From contig CAJTZI010000054.1 in assembly GCA_910584075.1 (NCBI GenBank), positions 1 to 13,060 of the forward strand: 13,060 bases of DNA. Reading direction: 5' to 3'. Made by a program: the position numbers and the translations under genes. Positions 1 through 5,971 of this stretch are shown here, one piece after another (the stretch's first letter is position 1; the number at the start of each line of letters is the position of its first letter). A model generated the notes under the pieces. The model searched no databases, had not been told where the DNA came from, and saw only the letters and a program-made list of their open reading frames with translations. The stretch comes from an uncultured Oscillibacter sp. GTDB lineage: Bacteria; Bacillota; Clostridia; Oscillospirales; Oscillospiraceae.

Positions 1-90
1 GTCATAGGCCGCCTCGTCCACCACATGGATGGCGCCGGAACAGGTGTCCAGCACGATGTTATATCCGTTGAGCTTGTATTGATGTACCAT
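1..90 (-). CDS. scfB: SCIFF-peptide maturase (radical SAM), N-terminal 30 codons only
   Basis: Only the first 30 codons lie in the window; the gene continues past position 1. The N-terminus begins MVHQYKLNGYNIVLDTCSGA, which I recognise as the start of the radical SAM/SPASM enzymes that mature SCIFF peptides (CteB/Tte1186 class). In that family the enzyme uses an AdoMet radical and auxiliary iron-sulfur clusters to form a cysteine thioether in the precursor. The ATG at 90-88 is preceded by GGAGGT at 100-95. It lies 127 bp downstream of scfA on the same strand, with a hairpin between them, so it is probably co-transcribed at a lower level. The catalytic CxxxCxxC motif is outside the window, so the call rests on the N-terminal match and on the adjacent precursor gene. 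Confidence is high because the pair is diagnostic. Confidence 0.9.
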   Translation of the reverse strand, partial: MVHQYKLNGYNIVLDTCSGAIHVVDEAAYD

Positions 91-179
91 ATTGACCTCC
101 TGTCGGATGGTGATTGGGAGGGGGGACGGAAATCCGGCGGCTGCGGTGGGCTCCCTCCACGGCGCCCCGTCCTCCAAAG

Positions 180-207
180 AAAAACGCCGCCAGGAGGCGG
201 CGTTTTT
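180..207 (-). terminator. Hairpin with A/T flanks between scfA and scfB
   Basis: A perfect 12-bp inverted repeat (180-191 with 196-207) has a 4-nt loop, a GC-rich core (CGCCGCC/GGCGGCG) and runs of five A and five T at its ends, so it can act in either direction. It lies between the precursor gene and its maturase. Full termination here would leave scfB without the visible promoter, so partial read-through, giving more peptide than enzyme, is the likely purpose. That last step is inference. Confidence 0.85.
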
Positions 208-217
208 CACTCAGCTC

Positions 218-358
218 TCACTTGTTCTCGCACTTCTGGTTGGCCACGCCGCAGCTGGTCTTGCAGGCGGACTGGCAGGAGGTCTGGCACTCGCCGCAGC
301 CGCCCTTCTTGGCACTCTCGCACAGGCTGCGGGTCTCAAGGGTCTTGATTCTCTCCAT
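218..358 (-). CDS. scfA: SCIFF ranthipeptide precursor, 46 aa
   Basis: The product is a 46-residue peptide starting MERIKTLETRSLCES. It has the SCIFF ('six cysteines in forty-five') core, CGECQTSCQSACKTSC followed by GVANQKCENK. The six family cysteines are C21, C24, C28, C32, C36 and C43; C13 is an additional one. SCIFF peptides are substrates of the adjacent radical SAM maturase and are now classed as ranthipeptides (thioether to a non-alpha carbon); some clostridial ranthipeptides have been linked to cell-cell signalling. The ATG at 358-356 has GGGAG at 370-366 upstream, and a strong promoter lies about 65 bp before it. Oddity: family members normally read SCT, with Thr37 as the thioether acceptor, whereas this peptide reads SCG (codon 37 at 250-248). 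The peptide identity is near certain; the effect of Gly37 is open. Confidence 0.95.
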   Translation of the reverse strand: MERIKTLETRSLCESAKKGGCGECQTSCQSACKTSCGVANQKCENK

Positions 359-423
359 GGTGATTCTCCCATCTTCTCGTTTTTCCCGCCGCCCCGCTGG
401 AACGGCGGATTATTAGCGAAAAA

Positions 424-452
424 AGTATACCATACCGTCCCTGGAAAGTCAA
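424..452 (-). promoter_or_regulatory. Sigma-A promoter of scfA-scfB
   Basis: Read on the minus strand, TTGACT (452-447) and TATACT (429-424) are separated by exactly 17 bp. Transcription would begin near 417 and give a leader of about 60 nt to the scfA ATG. The promoter is divergent from the plus-strand promoter at 544-572. The gene-free stretch 359-679 holds these two promoters, an imperfect hairpin at 495-525, and the leader of the GTPase gene. Confidence 0.85.
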
Positions 453-543
453 GGTAAACCCGTTGCCAAAGCACCGGCGGCGCCAAAAATCCGCCCCCAT
501 TTTCTCTCTCCCGTCAAAAATGGGGAAAGTGCTGAAATTTTTG

Positions 544-572
544 TTGTATTAGCCCGGGGAATGTTGTATAAT
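544..572 (+). promoter_or_regulatory. Sigma-A promoter of the EF-G-like gene
   Basis: TTGTAT (544-549) and a perfect TATAAT (567-572) are 17 bp apart. The predicted start near 579 leaves a leader of about 100 nt before the ATG at 680. The -10 box is consensus and the -35 box is fair. Confidence 0.75.
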
Positions 573-589
573 TCATATATTGAGCGATC

Positions 590-642
590 CCGGCCATTGG
601 CCGGAGGGAACTTGCTGCGGCTCCGCGCCGCCGCGCGGGGCC
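590..642 (+). promoter_or_regulatory. Two strong hairpins in the leader of the EF-G-like gene
   Basis: The first hairpin pairs CCGGCC (590-595) with GGCCGG (599-604) over a 3-nt loop. The second pairs 619-628 with 633-642: ten base pairs including one G-U, with a CGCC loop. Neither is followed by a T-run, so they are not intrinsic terminators. They sit between the promoter and the AAGGAG at 663-668 and could affect mRNA stability or translation. No riboswitch class is recognised. Confidence 0.5.
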
Positions 643-679
643 GGGAGGACAGCATCAAACATAAGGAGTGGAAACGACT

Positions 680-2749
680 ATGAGCTATTCTGTACAGAAC
701 ATCCGCAACGTCTGCCTGCTGGGTCACAGCGGCAGCGGCAAGACCGCCCTGGCCGAGAGCCTGCTCTACATGACCGGCGCCATCGACCGCATGGGCCGCG
801 CCGCCGATGGCAACACCGTCTGCGACTACGACCCCGAGGAGACCAAGCGCCAAATCTCCCTCTCCACCGCCGTGGCGCCCCTGGAGTACAAGGGCTGCCG
901 CATCAATGTGCTGGACACCCCCGGCGCATTTGACTTCGCCGGCGAGGTGATGGAGGCCCTGCGGGCCGCCGACGCCGCCATCATCGTCTGCTCCGCCAAG
1001 GACGGGATCTCCGTGGGACTGGAGAAGGCGTGGAAATACTGCGAGGAGCGGAATATGCCCCGCTTCATCTATATCTCCAAGACCGATGAGGAGAACAGCG
1101 ACTACAATGCCACCTTCGAGGCCCTGCGCCAGCGCTTTGGCAAGAAGATCGCCCCCATCGTCGTGCCCATCTGGGACAGCGGCAAGAAGGTCACCGGCAT
1201 CATCGATGTTTTGAACAAGCGGGCCTATGAGATGCAGAATCTCAAGCGGGCGGAGATCGAACTCCCCGCCGACAAGGAGGAGGTCGTCACCGAGTTCAAC
1301 GACGCCCTCAAGGAGTCTGTGGCCGAGACCTCTGAGGAGTTCATGGAGAAGTTCTTCGGCGGCGAGGACTTCACCTACGCCGAGATGATCCAGGGCCTGC
1401 GCCAGGGCGTGCGGGACCTGAGCCTGTTCCCCGTGCTGTGCGGCTCCGCCGTCAGCTGCCTGGGCAGCCTCATGCTCATGGACAACATCGTGGACCTGCT
1501 GCCCAACCCCGCCGAGGGCAACTACCACAAGGCCACCAAGGCCGACGGTGAGACCGAGGAGTTCGTGGTCTCGCCCGGCGGCGTGCCCACCGCCTTTGTC
1601 TTCAAGACCGTCTCCGACCAGTACGGCAAGTACTCCTTCGTGAAAGTGCTCTCCGGCTCCATCACCCCCGACCTGCCCATGGTCAACGCCCGCACCGGCG
1701 AGAAGGTGAAGCTGGGCCGCCTGTACACCATGCGGGGCAAGAAGACCAGCGAGGTCAAGGAGCTGACCTGCGGCGACATCGGCGCTGCCGCCAAGATGGA
1801 CATCCGGACCGGCGACACGCTGTGCGACGAGCGCAAGGTGGTCAGCCTCAAGCCCATTCCCTTTGCCGAGCCCTGCTACTCCGTGGCCATCGTACCCAAA
1901 AATCGGGGCCAGGAGGACAAGATCGCCCAGGGCCTGGGCCGCCTCAACGAGGAGGATCCCTCCTTCTCCGTGGTCAACAACGCCGAGACCCACCAGATGG
2001 TCCTCTCCGGCGCCGGCGACATGCAGGTGGACGTGCTGGTGAGCAAGCTGAAAACCCGTTTCAACGTGGAGGCGGAGCTGAAGCCCACCCGGGTGCCCTA
2101 CCGGGAGAAGATTCGCAAGACCGTGCAGAAGCAGGGCCGCCACAAGAAGCAGACCGGCGGCAGCGGTCAGTTCGGCGATGTTTGGATCCGTTTCGAGCCC
2201 AACCTGGAGACGGAGGAGATGGAGTTTGCCGAGGAGGTCTTCGGCGGCTCCGTGCCCAAGAACTACTTCCCTGCCGTTGAGAAGGGCCTCCGCGAGGCCT
2301 GCCTCCACGGCCCCCTGGCGGGCTACCCGGTGGTGAACCTGAAAGCAGTGCTGTACGACGGCTCCTACCACCCGGTGGACTCCTCCGAAATCGCCTTCAA
2401 GACTGCGGCTCAGCTGGCCTACAAGGCCGCGCTGCCGGAAGCCAACCCGGTGCTGCTGGAGCCCGTGGGCGAGCTGAAGGTCACCGTACCCGACAGCTAC
2501 ATGGGCGACGTCATCGGCGATCTGAACAAGCGCCGGGGCCGCGTCATGGGCATGGACCCCACCGGCGACGGCGACCAGGTGATCTCCGCCGAGGTCCCCA
2601 TGGGCGAGATGGGCACCTATGCCATTGATCTCCGTGCCATGACCCAGAGCCGGGGCAGCTTTACCTTCCACTTCGTGCGGTATGAGGACTGCCCGCCCGC
2701 CGCTCAGGAGAAGGCCATCGCCGAGGCCAAGGCACTGGCGGAGGCGTAA
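680..2749 (+). CDS. EF-G-like translational GTPase (EF-G-2 type paralogue), 689 aa
   Basis: This is a full-length, five-domain relative of elongation factor G. The G domain has a P-loop GHSGSGKT (15-22), a DTPG motif (79-82) and SKTD (133-136) in place of the usual NKxD. Domain IV starts near residue 470, with KKQTGGSGQFGDVWI around 489-503 and a canonical tip loop DGSYHPVDSSE (560-570). The EF-G C-terminal domain follows, around 593-671. The residue after DTPG is Ala83; canonical EF-G has the catalytic histidine there (DTPGH). EF-G-2 paralogues, as in Thermus, also lack this histidine, so GTP hydrolysis may be slow or altered, while the intact domain IV tip suggests it still enters the ribosomal A site. 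The ATG at 680 is chosen because AAGGAG (663-668) precedes it by 11 nt; the in-frame GTG at 668 overlaps that site. It is not the housekeeping fusA, as no rpsL/rpsG/tuf neighbours are present. The exact role is unknown. Confidence 0.9.
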   Translation: MSYSVQNIRNVCLLGHSGSGKTALAESLLYMTGAIDRMGRAADGNTVCDYDPEETKRQISLSTAVAPLEYKGCRINVLDTPGAFDFAGEVMEALRAADAAIIVCSAKDGISVGLEKAWKYCEERNMPRFIYISKTDEENSDYNATFEALRQRFGKKIAPIVVPIWDSGKKVTGIIDVLNKRAYEMQNLKRAEIELPADKEEVVTEFNDALKESVAETSEEFMEKFFGGEDFTYAEMIQGLRQGVRDLSLFPVLCGSAVSCLGSLMLMDNIVDLLPNPAEGNYHKATKADGETEEFVVSPGGVPTAFVFKTVSDQYGKYSFVKVLSGSITPDLPMVNARTGEKVKLGRLYTMRGKKTSEVKELTCGDIGAAAKMDIRTGDTLCDERKVVSLKPIPFAEPCYSVAIVPKNRGQEDKIAQGLGRLNEEDPSFSVVNNAETHQMVLSGAGDMQVDVLVSKLKTRFNVEAELKPTRVPYREKIRKTVQKQGRHKKQTGGSGQFGDVWIRFEPNLETEEMEFAEEVFGGSVPKNYFPAVEKGLREACLHGPLAGYPVVNLKAVLYDGSYHPVDSSEIAFKTAAQLAYKAALPEANPVLLEPVGELKVTVPDSYMGDVIGDLNKRRGRVMGMDPTGDGDQVISAEVPMGEMGTYAIDLRAMTQSRGSFTFHFVRYEDCPPAAQEKAIAEAKALAEA

Positions 2750-2836
2750 GTTCAGCGGCCCCAGGGGCACCGCGCCCCCGCCGCTTCCCCGTGAAGCCGC
2801 CGCAAAACGGCGCTCGTGAGAACACAGGCAAACCAG

Positions 2837-2868
2837 AGCCCGCCGTCTCAAAGGACGGCGGGCTTGTC
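2837..2868 (+). terminator. Intrinsic terminator after the EF-G-like gene
   Basis: An 11-bp stem (2837-2847 with 2854-2864), AGCCCGCCGTC with its complement, encloses a 6-nt loop and is followed by TTGTCTTT. The T-tract is imperfect. It is the first strong hairpin after the stop codon, about 90 bp downstream. Confidence 0.7.
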
Positions 2869-2886
2869 TTTGGCATTGCCAAACCG

Positions 2887-2920
2887 AAAGACCCCGCTCC
2901 TATGGAGCAGGGTCTTTTGT
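2887..2920. terminator. Second, probably bidirectional terminator between convergent genes
   Basis: AAAGACCC plus GCTCC (2887-2900, one bulged C) pairs with GGAGC plus GGGTCTTT (2904-2917, one bulged A). T-rich sequence follows on the plus strand (TTTTGTTC), and TTTCGGTTT follows on the minus strand. It lies between the EF-G-like gene and the oppositely oriented coiled-coil gene and could serve both. Confidence 0.65.
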
Positions 2921-2952
2921 TCTATCAGTGTCAATGCCGGACATATGTTTTC

Positions 2953-3321
2953 TCACTGGGCCTTTTTCAGATCCTCCAGCTCCTTGGAAATACGGCCGAT
3001 CTCCCGGACGTTCCGCCGTGTCACCGCCTCCAGCACATCGACGCGGGAATCCAGGTCCTCCACCTCTTCCGGGGGGAGAAACTTCTCCGCTATGAGATCC
3101 ATCTTTTCCGCCAGGAGACCGAACTTGGGCCGCACCTCCACCTCCATCAGGGCCACTGCCTCATGCATGATCTCCGTTTTCTGATCCGCAAGCATTCTGG
3201 AGGTCTCCTCCATAATCTCCTTCTTCTGGTCAGCAAGCACCCTGAAGGTCTCCTCCATGATCTCTCTCTTCTGGTCACCCAACAGTTTTGCGATCATTTG
3301 CAGATCTCTTTCGTCCAGCAT
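2953..3321 (-). CDS. Small coiled-coil protein with 15-residue repeats, function unknown, 122 aa
   Basis: I do not recognise this gene. The product starts MLDERDLQMIAKLL and then carries three tandem 15-residue repeats (residues 14-28, 29-43, 44-58) with the pattern LADQKxEIMEETxRx. A second helical stretch follows (about 66-82), then a clear heptad-like C-terminal coiled coil (about 85-120, ending ISKELEDLKKAQ). There is no signal peptide, membrane segment or cysteine, so a cytoplasmic, oligomeric structural or adaptor protein is plausible. The frame is open to 3441, but a perfect promoter (TTGACA/TATAAT, 3375-3347) would start transcription near 3340. Only the ATGs at 3327 or 3321 therefore make sense. 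I chose 3321 because the AGGGGG tract (from 3336 down to 3328) then sits at a workable distance. The start is uncertain by two codons. It is convergent with the GTPase gene and divergent from rubrerythrin. Confidence 0.75.
   Translation of the reverse strand: MLDERDLQMIAKLLGDQKREIMEETFRVLADQKKEIMEETSRMLADQKTEIMHEAVALMEVEVRPKFGLLAEKMDLIAEKFLPPEEVEDLDSRVDVLEAVTRRNVREIGRISKELEDLKKAQ
3148..3282 (-). repeat. Three tandem 45-bp coding repeats
   Basis: These encode the three 15-residue units of the coiled-coil protein (residues 14-58). The repetition shows at DNA level in recurrent CTTCTGGTCAGC-like and TCCTCCATGATCTC-like segments on the plus strand. The first two units are closest; the third has drifted. 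Confidence 0.7.
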
Positions 3322-3346
3322 CGCCATCCCCCCCCTTTTCATCCAT

Positions 3347-3375
3347 ATTATACCGCGGTGCCCCTCCCCTGTCAA
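3347..3375 (-). promoter_or_regulatory. Perfect consensus sigma-A promoter of the coiled-coil gene
   Basis: On the minus strand, TTGACA (3375-3370) and TATAAT (3352-3347) are separated by 17 bp. Both boxes match consensus in all six positions. The predicted start is close to 3340, which excludes the upstream in-frame ATG codons of the long frame. Confidence 0.9.
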
Positions 3376-3428
3376 GGATGCCGAAATGTTTGAACAAACC
3401 GTGAAATTTCCCGTCATTTTCTCAAAAC

Positions 3429-3442
3429 GTTGCAATTGCAAC
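3429..3442. promoter_or_regulatory. Perfect 14-bp palindrome upstream of rubrerythrin
   Basis: GTTGCAATTGCAAC is its own reverse complement and lies directly upstream of where the -35 of the rubrerythrin promoter should be. The -10 box is TATACT at 3466-3471, but at a spacing of 16-18 there is no good -35 box. This arrangement suits an activator site. The palindrome does not match the PerR, Fur or Rex operators I know. Function is inferred from position only. Confidence 0.55.
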
Positions 3443-3465
3443 TAGCATTGTGCCGGACATCCTGT

Positions 3466-3471
3466 TATACT
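3466..3471 (+). promoter_or_regulatory. Likely -10 box of the rubrerythrin promoter
   Basis: TATACT lies 69 bp before the rubrerythrin ATG. No recognisable -35 box lies 16-18 bp upstream, so this would be a weak or activator-dependent promoter. The leader is A/T-rich and ends in AAGGAGG just before the start codon. Confidence 0.5.
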
Positions 3472-3540
3472 AAACTCAATCCATAACAAGGAAAGACTTC
3501 CCAAAATCAAATATTTTAAATTTCAAGGAGGATCATTGAT

Positions 3541-4083
3541 ATGAAAAAGTGGGTTTGCCAGGTCTGCGGCTATGTGTACGAGGGCGAGAAGGCCCCCGAG
3601 AAGTGCCCCCAGTGCGGCGTCGGTCCCGAGAAGTTCAGCGAGCAGAAGGGCGAGATGAGCTGGGCCGCCGAGCATGTGGTGGGCGTGGCCGCCGGTGTGG
3701 ATGCCGAGATTCTGGAGGGCCTGCGCGCCAATTTCGCCGGCGAGTGCTCCGAGGTGGGTATGTACCTGGCCATGGCCCGTGTGGCGCACCGCGAGGGCTA
3801 TCCCGAGATCGGCCTGTACTGGGAGAAGGCCGCCTATGAGGAGGCCGAGCACGCCGCCAAGTTCGCCGAGCTGCTGGGCGAGGTCGTCACCGACAGCACC
3901 AAGAAGAACCTGGAGATGCGGGTCGAGGCCGAGAACGGCGCCACCGCCGGCAAGATGGCCATTGCCAAGAAGGCCAAGGAGCTGGGCCTGGACGCCATCC
4001 ACGACACCGTGCATGAGATGGCCCGCGACGAGGCACGCCACGGCAAGGCGTTCAAGGGTCTGCTGGAGCGGTACTTCAAGTAA
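3541..4083 (+). CDS. Reverse rubrerythrin (N-terminal rubredoxin plus ferritin-like domain), 180 aa
   Basis: This is a cytoplasmic non-haem iron peroxidase/oxidase of anaerobes that reduces hydrogen peroxide (and, in clostridia, oxygen) with electrons from NADH via a reductase. The domain order is reversed relative to classical rubrerythrin. The rubredoxin centre comes first, with C6-x2-C9 and C22-x2-C25, and a four-helix ferritin-like domain follows (about 45-180). Di-iron ligands are visible as E68/E71 in helix one, EEAEH (100-104), and ExxxDEARH (159-167). The 180-aa length is normal for this class. A strong AAGGAGG site precedes the ATG, consistent with high expression. It is monocistronic, with its own terminator. 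In Clostridium acetobutylicum the equivalent genes are PerR-controlled; here the only obvious upstream motif is the GTTGCAATTGCAAC palindrome, which is not a PerR box. Confidence 0.95.
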   Translation: MKKWVCQVCGYVYEGEKAPEKCPQCGVGPEKFSEQKGEMSWAAEHVVGVAAGVDAEILEGLRANFAGECSEVGMYLAMARVAHREGYPEIGLYWEKAAYEEAEHAAKFAELLGEVVTDSTKKNLEMRVEAENGATAGKMAIAKKAKELGLDAIHDTVHEMARDEARHGKAFKGLLERYFK

Positions 4084-4120
4084 GCCAAATACCGCAATTG
4101 GCCGCAATTTCAGCACTTTT

Positions 4121-4154
4121 GAGGGGAACGGGGAAACCTGTTCCCCTCTTTTTT
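4121..4154 (+). terminator. Intrinsic terminator of rubrerythrin
   Basis: GAGGGGAAC (4121-4129) pairs with GTTCCCCTC (4140-4148) across a 10-nt loop and is followed immediately by six T residues. This is a textbook rho-independent terminator 38 bp after the stop codon. Confidence 0.92.
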
Positions 4155-4647
4155 GTGCCAATGTGCAAATCAGTGTGCTGCTCCCGCCCGATATTCGCTT
4201 TTTCAGCTTTCACATGTGCAAGTCAAATAAATCGCATTCATATTAAGGGACTGCCCGCCTGATTACTACGTCATCTGCGAAAACAGACAACTTTTGAAGC
4301 AGTTTTACGGCTGTGCAGCAAAAAACAAGAAGTTTAACCCAAGATCCAGCGGCTTTCCGTAGTCTTTCAATCCGTCGAGCCAAAAAAATTCTTATTCGCC
4401 GATAAAATTGCCGCGCCTTTTTGAAATTCGCAGACGGTCGTGATCTGCTTTTTCTCCATTGCAGCACATGTCGCGCTTAAAGTACAAGTAGTTCTTCGCC
4501 CCAACTCCAACGGTCCTGACGCCAGAACGCGCTGTACTTTCTTCTGATCGCGTATCACCGCATCACCGAAGCTGCTGCCCACTTCCCGGGAACAGAAAGT
4601 ATGGGGTAATTGCGGGACTGTCAGCGGAAATTTCTGAGCGGACGCTT
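4155..4647. other. Gene-free, less GC-rich stretch with no recognised content
   Basis: About 490 bp separate the rubrerythrin terminator from the terminator at 4648. The composition is visibly closer to 50% GC, against the strongly GC-rich coding DNA on both sides. The only open frames are short (71-74 codons, minus strand), overlapping, without convincing ribosome sites and unlike any family I know. GGGACTG occurs twice in the same orientation (4247-4253 and 4614-4620), about 360 bp apart. No tRNA, tmRNA, RNase P, SRP or 6S signature was recognised. It could be a decayed mobile element or a non-coding RNA region; the sequence alone does not decide. Confidence 0.5.
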
Positions 4648-4682
4648 GAGGAGGCCTGCCGGTCCGGCAGGCCTCCTCTTTT
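4648..4682 (+). terminator. Strong hairpin with plus-strand T-tract
   Basis: Positions 4648-4662 and 4664-4678 form a perfect inverted repeat (GAGGAGGCCTGCCGG and complement), in practice about 13 bp with a 5-nt loop. TTTTCT follows on the plus strand. On the minus strand the hairpin lies 46 bp after the BMP lipoprotein stop but is followed by AAGCGTCC, not a U-run. It therefore serves plus-strand transcripts best, although it may also end the transporter operon. Confidence 0.75.
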
Positions 4683-4728
4683 CTAGCGGAATGGTGAGCC
4701 CACGGTCATTCTCCGCGGCGGACAGGCA

Positions 4729-5790
4729 TCACTGCATGAAGGTGCCGTCCATCACCTGGCTGATGTAGCTGTTGTACTTCTCCTGCACGTCGGCGGGCAC
4801 CAGATCACTGAGCTTGCCGCAGGAGAGCACGCCGTTCTGCATGGTGCCGAAGATGGTCTCGCCGCCGAACGTGCCGTTCTCCACGGCCTCCATGCACAGA
4901 CCCACCAGACCGGAGTTGTCCGTCACCTGGCTGCCGATGATGCACTCGTTCTGGCCCAGGAAGTCGCCAGGCTGGGCAATGTCGTAGACCTTCACGGAGC
5001 CGGCGGCGGCGTTGGCCTCGTCGATGGCCTGCCGGGCGCCGGAGTCCACGGCGGAGGCGTCGCCGAAGAAGACATCCGCGCCCTGGTCCATCATGGCCTT
5101 GGCAAACTCAATGCCCTTGTCGGAGGCGCTGAAATCGCCGGAGTAGACCACGTCCAGGGCCTCCACGGTCTTGCCCTCCTGCTGGCCCACGTACTCGGCG
5201 GACTCCACGAAGCCAGCGTACTTGCCCTTGGTGGTGTCGATCTCCATGCCGCCGATGAAGGCCACCTTGCCGGTCTCGGTCATGAGACCCGCCAGGATAC
5301 CGGCGATCCAGCCGACCTGCTGGGAGTCGGGCAGAAGGGAGGTGACGTTGGAGTTGGCGGCCTTGGCAGGGGTGTCGGCGCCGCCGTTAAGCAGGGCGAA
5401 GGCGATGTTGGGATACTCCTCCGCGGCCTGGAGGATGGCGTCGGTATACTGGTTGCCGGGGGCGTAGATCAGGTCATATCCCAGGTCGCAGAAGGCCACG
5501 ATGCTCTCGTAGTAGGCGGACTGGGCGATGCTGTCGGAGACCTCGGTATCCCAGCCGTACTTGGCGGCGGCGTCTACCATGGCGTTGTAGCAGGCCATAC
5601 CCCAGCCGCCGTCGGAGATGCTGGAGTCGCAGATCATGGCCACCTTGTAGGTCTTGCTGTCGCCGCTTCCGCCGGCAGGGGGTGTGGCGCCGCCGTCGCC
5701 GGAGCCGCCAGAGCCGCTGTTCCCGCCGCCGCAGGCGGTCAGACTCAGCACCATGGCCAGGGTCAGGATGAGTGCAAAGATCTTCTTCAT
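4729..5790 (-). CDS. BMP/PnrA-family lipoprotein, substrate-binding component of ABC importer, 353 aa
   Basis: This is the extracellular solute receptor of the importer encoded upstream. It has a lipoprotein signal peptide (MKKIFALILTLAMVLSLTAC), predicted to be cleaved before and lipidated at C20. A Gly/Ser-rich spacer follows (about 21-46), then a periplasmic-binding-protein fold of the Bmp family. Bmp/PnrA proteins studied so far bind purine or other nucleosides, and the partner permeases here are of the NupP/NupQ type, so a nucleoside is the best guess. The usual DxSFN ligand motif near the N-terminus is replaced by ISDGGWGMACYNAM (about 58-71), so ligand specificity may differ. A good AAGGAGG lies 9 nt before the ATG. 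The gene comes last in the operon, 181 bp behind the second permease; in Bacillus yufNOPQ it comes first. Confidence 0.9.
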   Translation of the reverse strand: MKKIFALILTLAMVLSLTACGGGNSGSGGSGDGGATPPAGGSGDSKTYKVAMICDSSISDGGWGMACYNAMVDAAAKYGWDTEVSDSIAQSAYYESIVAFCDLGYDLIYAPGNQYTDAILQAAEEYPNIAFALLNGGADTPAKAANSNVTSLLPDSQQVGWIAGILAGLMTETGKVAFIGGMEIDTTKGKYAGFVESAEYVGQQEGKTVEALDVVYSGDFSASDKGIEFAKAMMDQGADVFFGDASAVDSGARQAIDEANAAAGSVKVYDIAQPGDFLGQNECIIGSQVTDNSGLVGLCMEAVENGTFGGETIFGTMQNGVLSCGKLSDLVPADVQEKYNSYISQVMDGTFMQ

Positions 5791-5943
5791 TCCAAAATTC
5801 CTCCTTGTTTTGTCGCGTTTGTACTTCTATATGAAAACAGGGGGTGAGCCTGTCCTCATTGGGTTGGCCGCAATGTGGAAAACTGCGGGCAGAAGGCCGT
5901 CCAGAGGGGCGGTCCCTGAAGCAGCACAATCGTTCAAACAGCT

Positions 5944-5971
5944 GCCGGCAATTCCGAATTCCGCCGCCGGC
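5944..5971 (-). other. GC-rich inverted repeat immediately after the permease 2 stop codon
   Basis: GCCGGC at 5971-5966 and 5949-5944 flanks an inner AATTC/GAATT palindrome. It starts on the base after the stop codon of the second permease, and no U-run follows. This suits an mRNA-processing or stabilising hairpin separating the permease and lipoprotein parts of the transcript better than a terminator. The rest of the 181-bp gap (5791-5943) shows only the lipoprotein ribosome site and no clear promoter. Confidence 0.4.

Noticed and set aside
668..679. GTG at 668 as start of the EF-G-like gene
   Set aside because: The GTG overlaps the AAGGAG ribosome site that serves the ATG at 680.
449..2851. 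800-codon open frame on the minus strand
   Set aside because: It is antisense to the EF-G-like gene; the low-complexity, His/Gly/Leu-rich translation is typical of a shadow frame in GC-rich DNA.
4243..4582. Two short minus-strand frames (74 and 71 codons) as genes or a transposase remnant
   Set aside because: They overlap each other, lack convincing ribosome sites and resemble no family I know; the GGGACTG copies at the edges are direct rather than inverted, so they are not IS ends.
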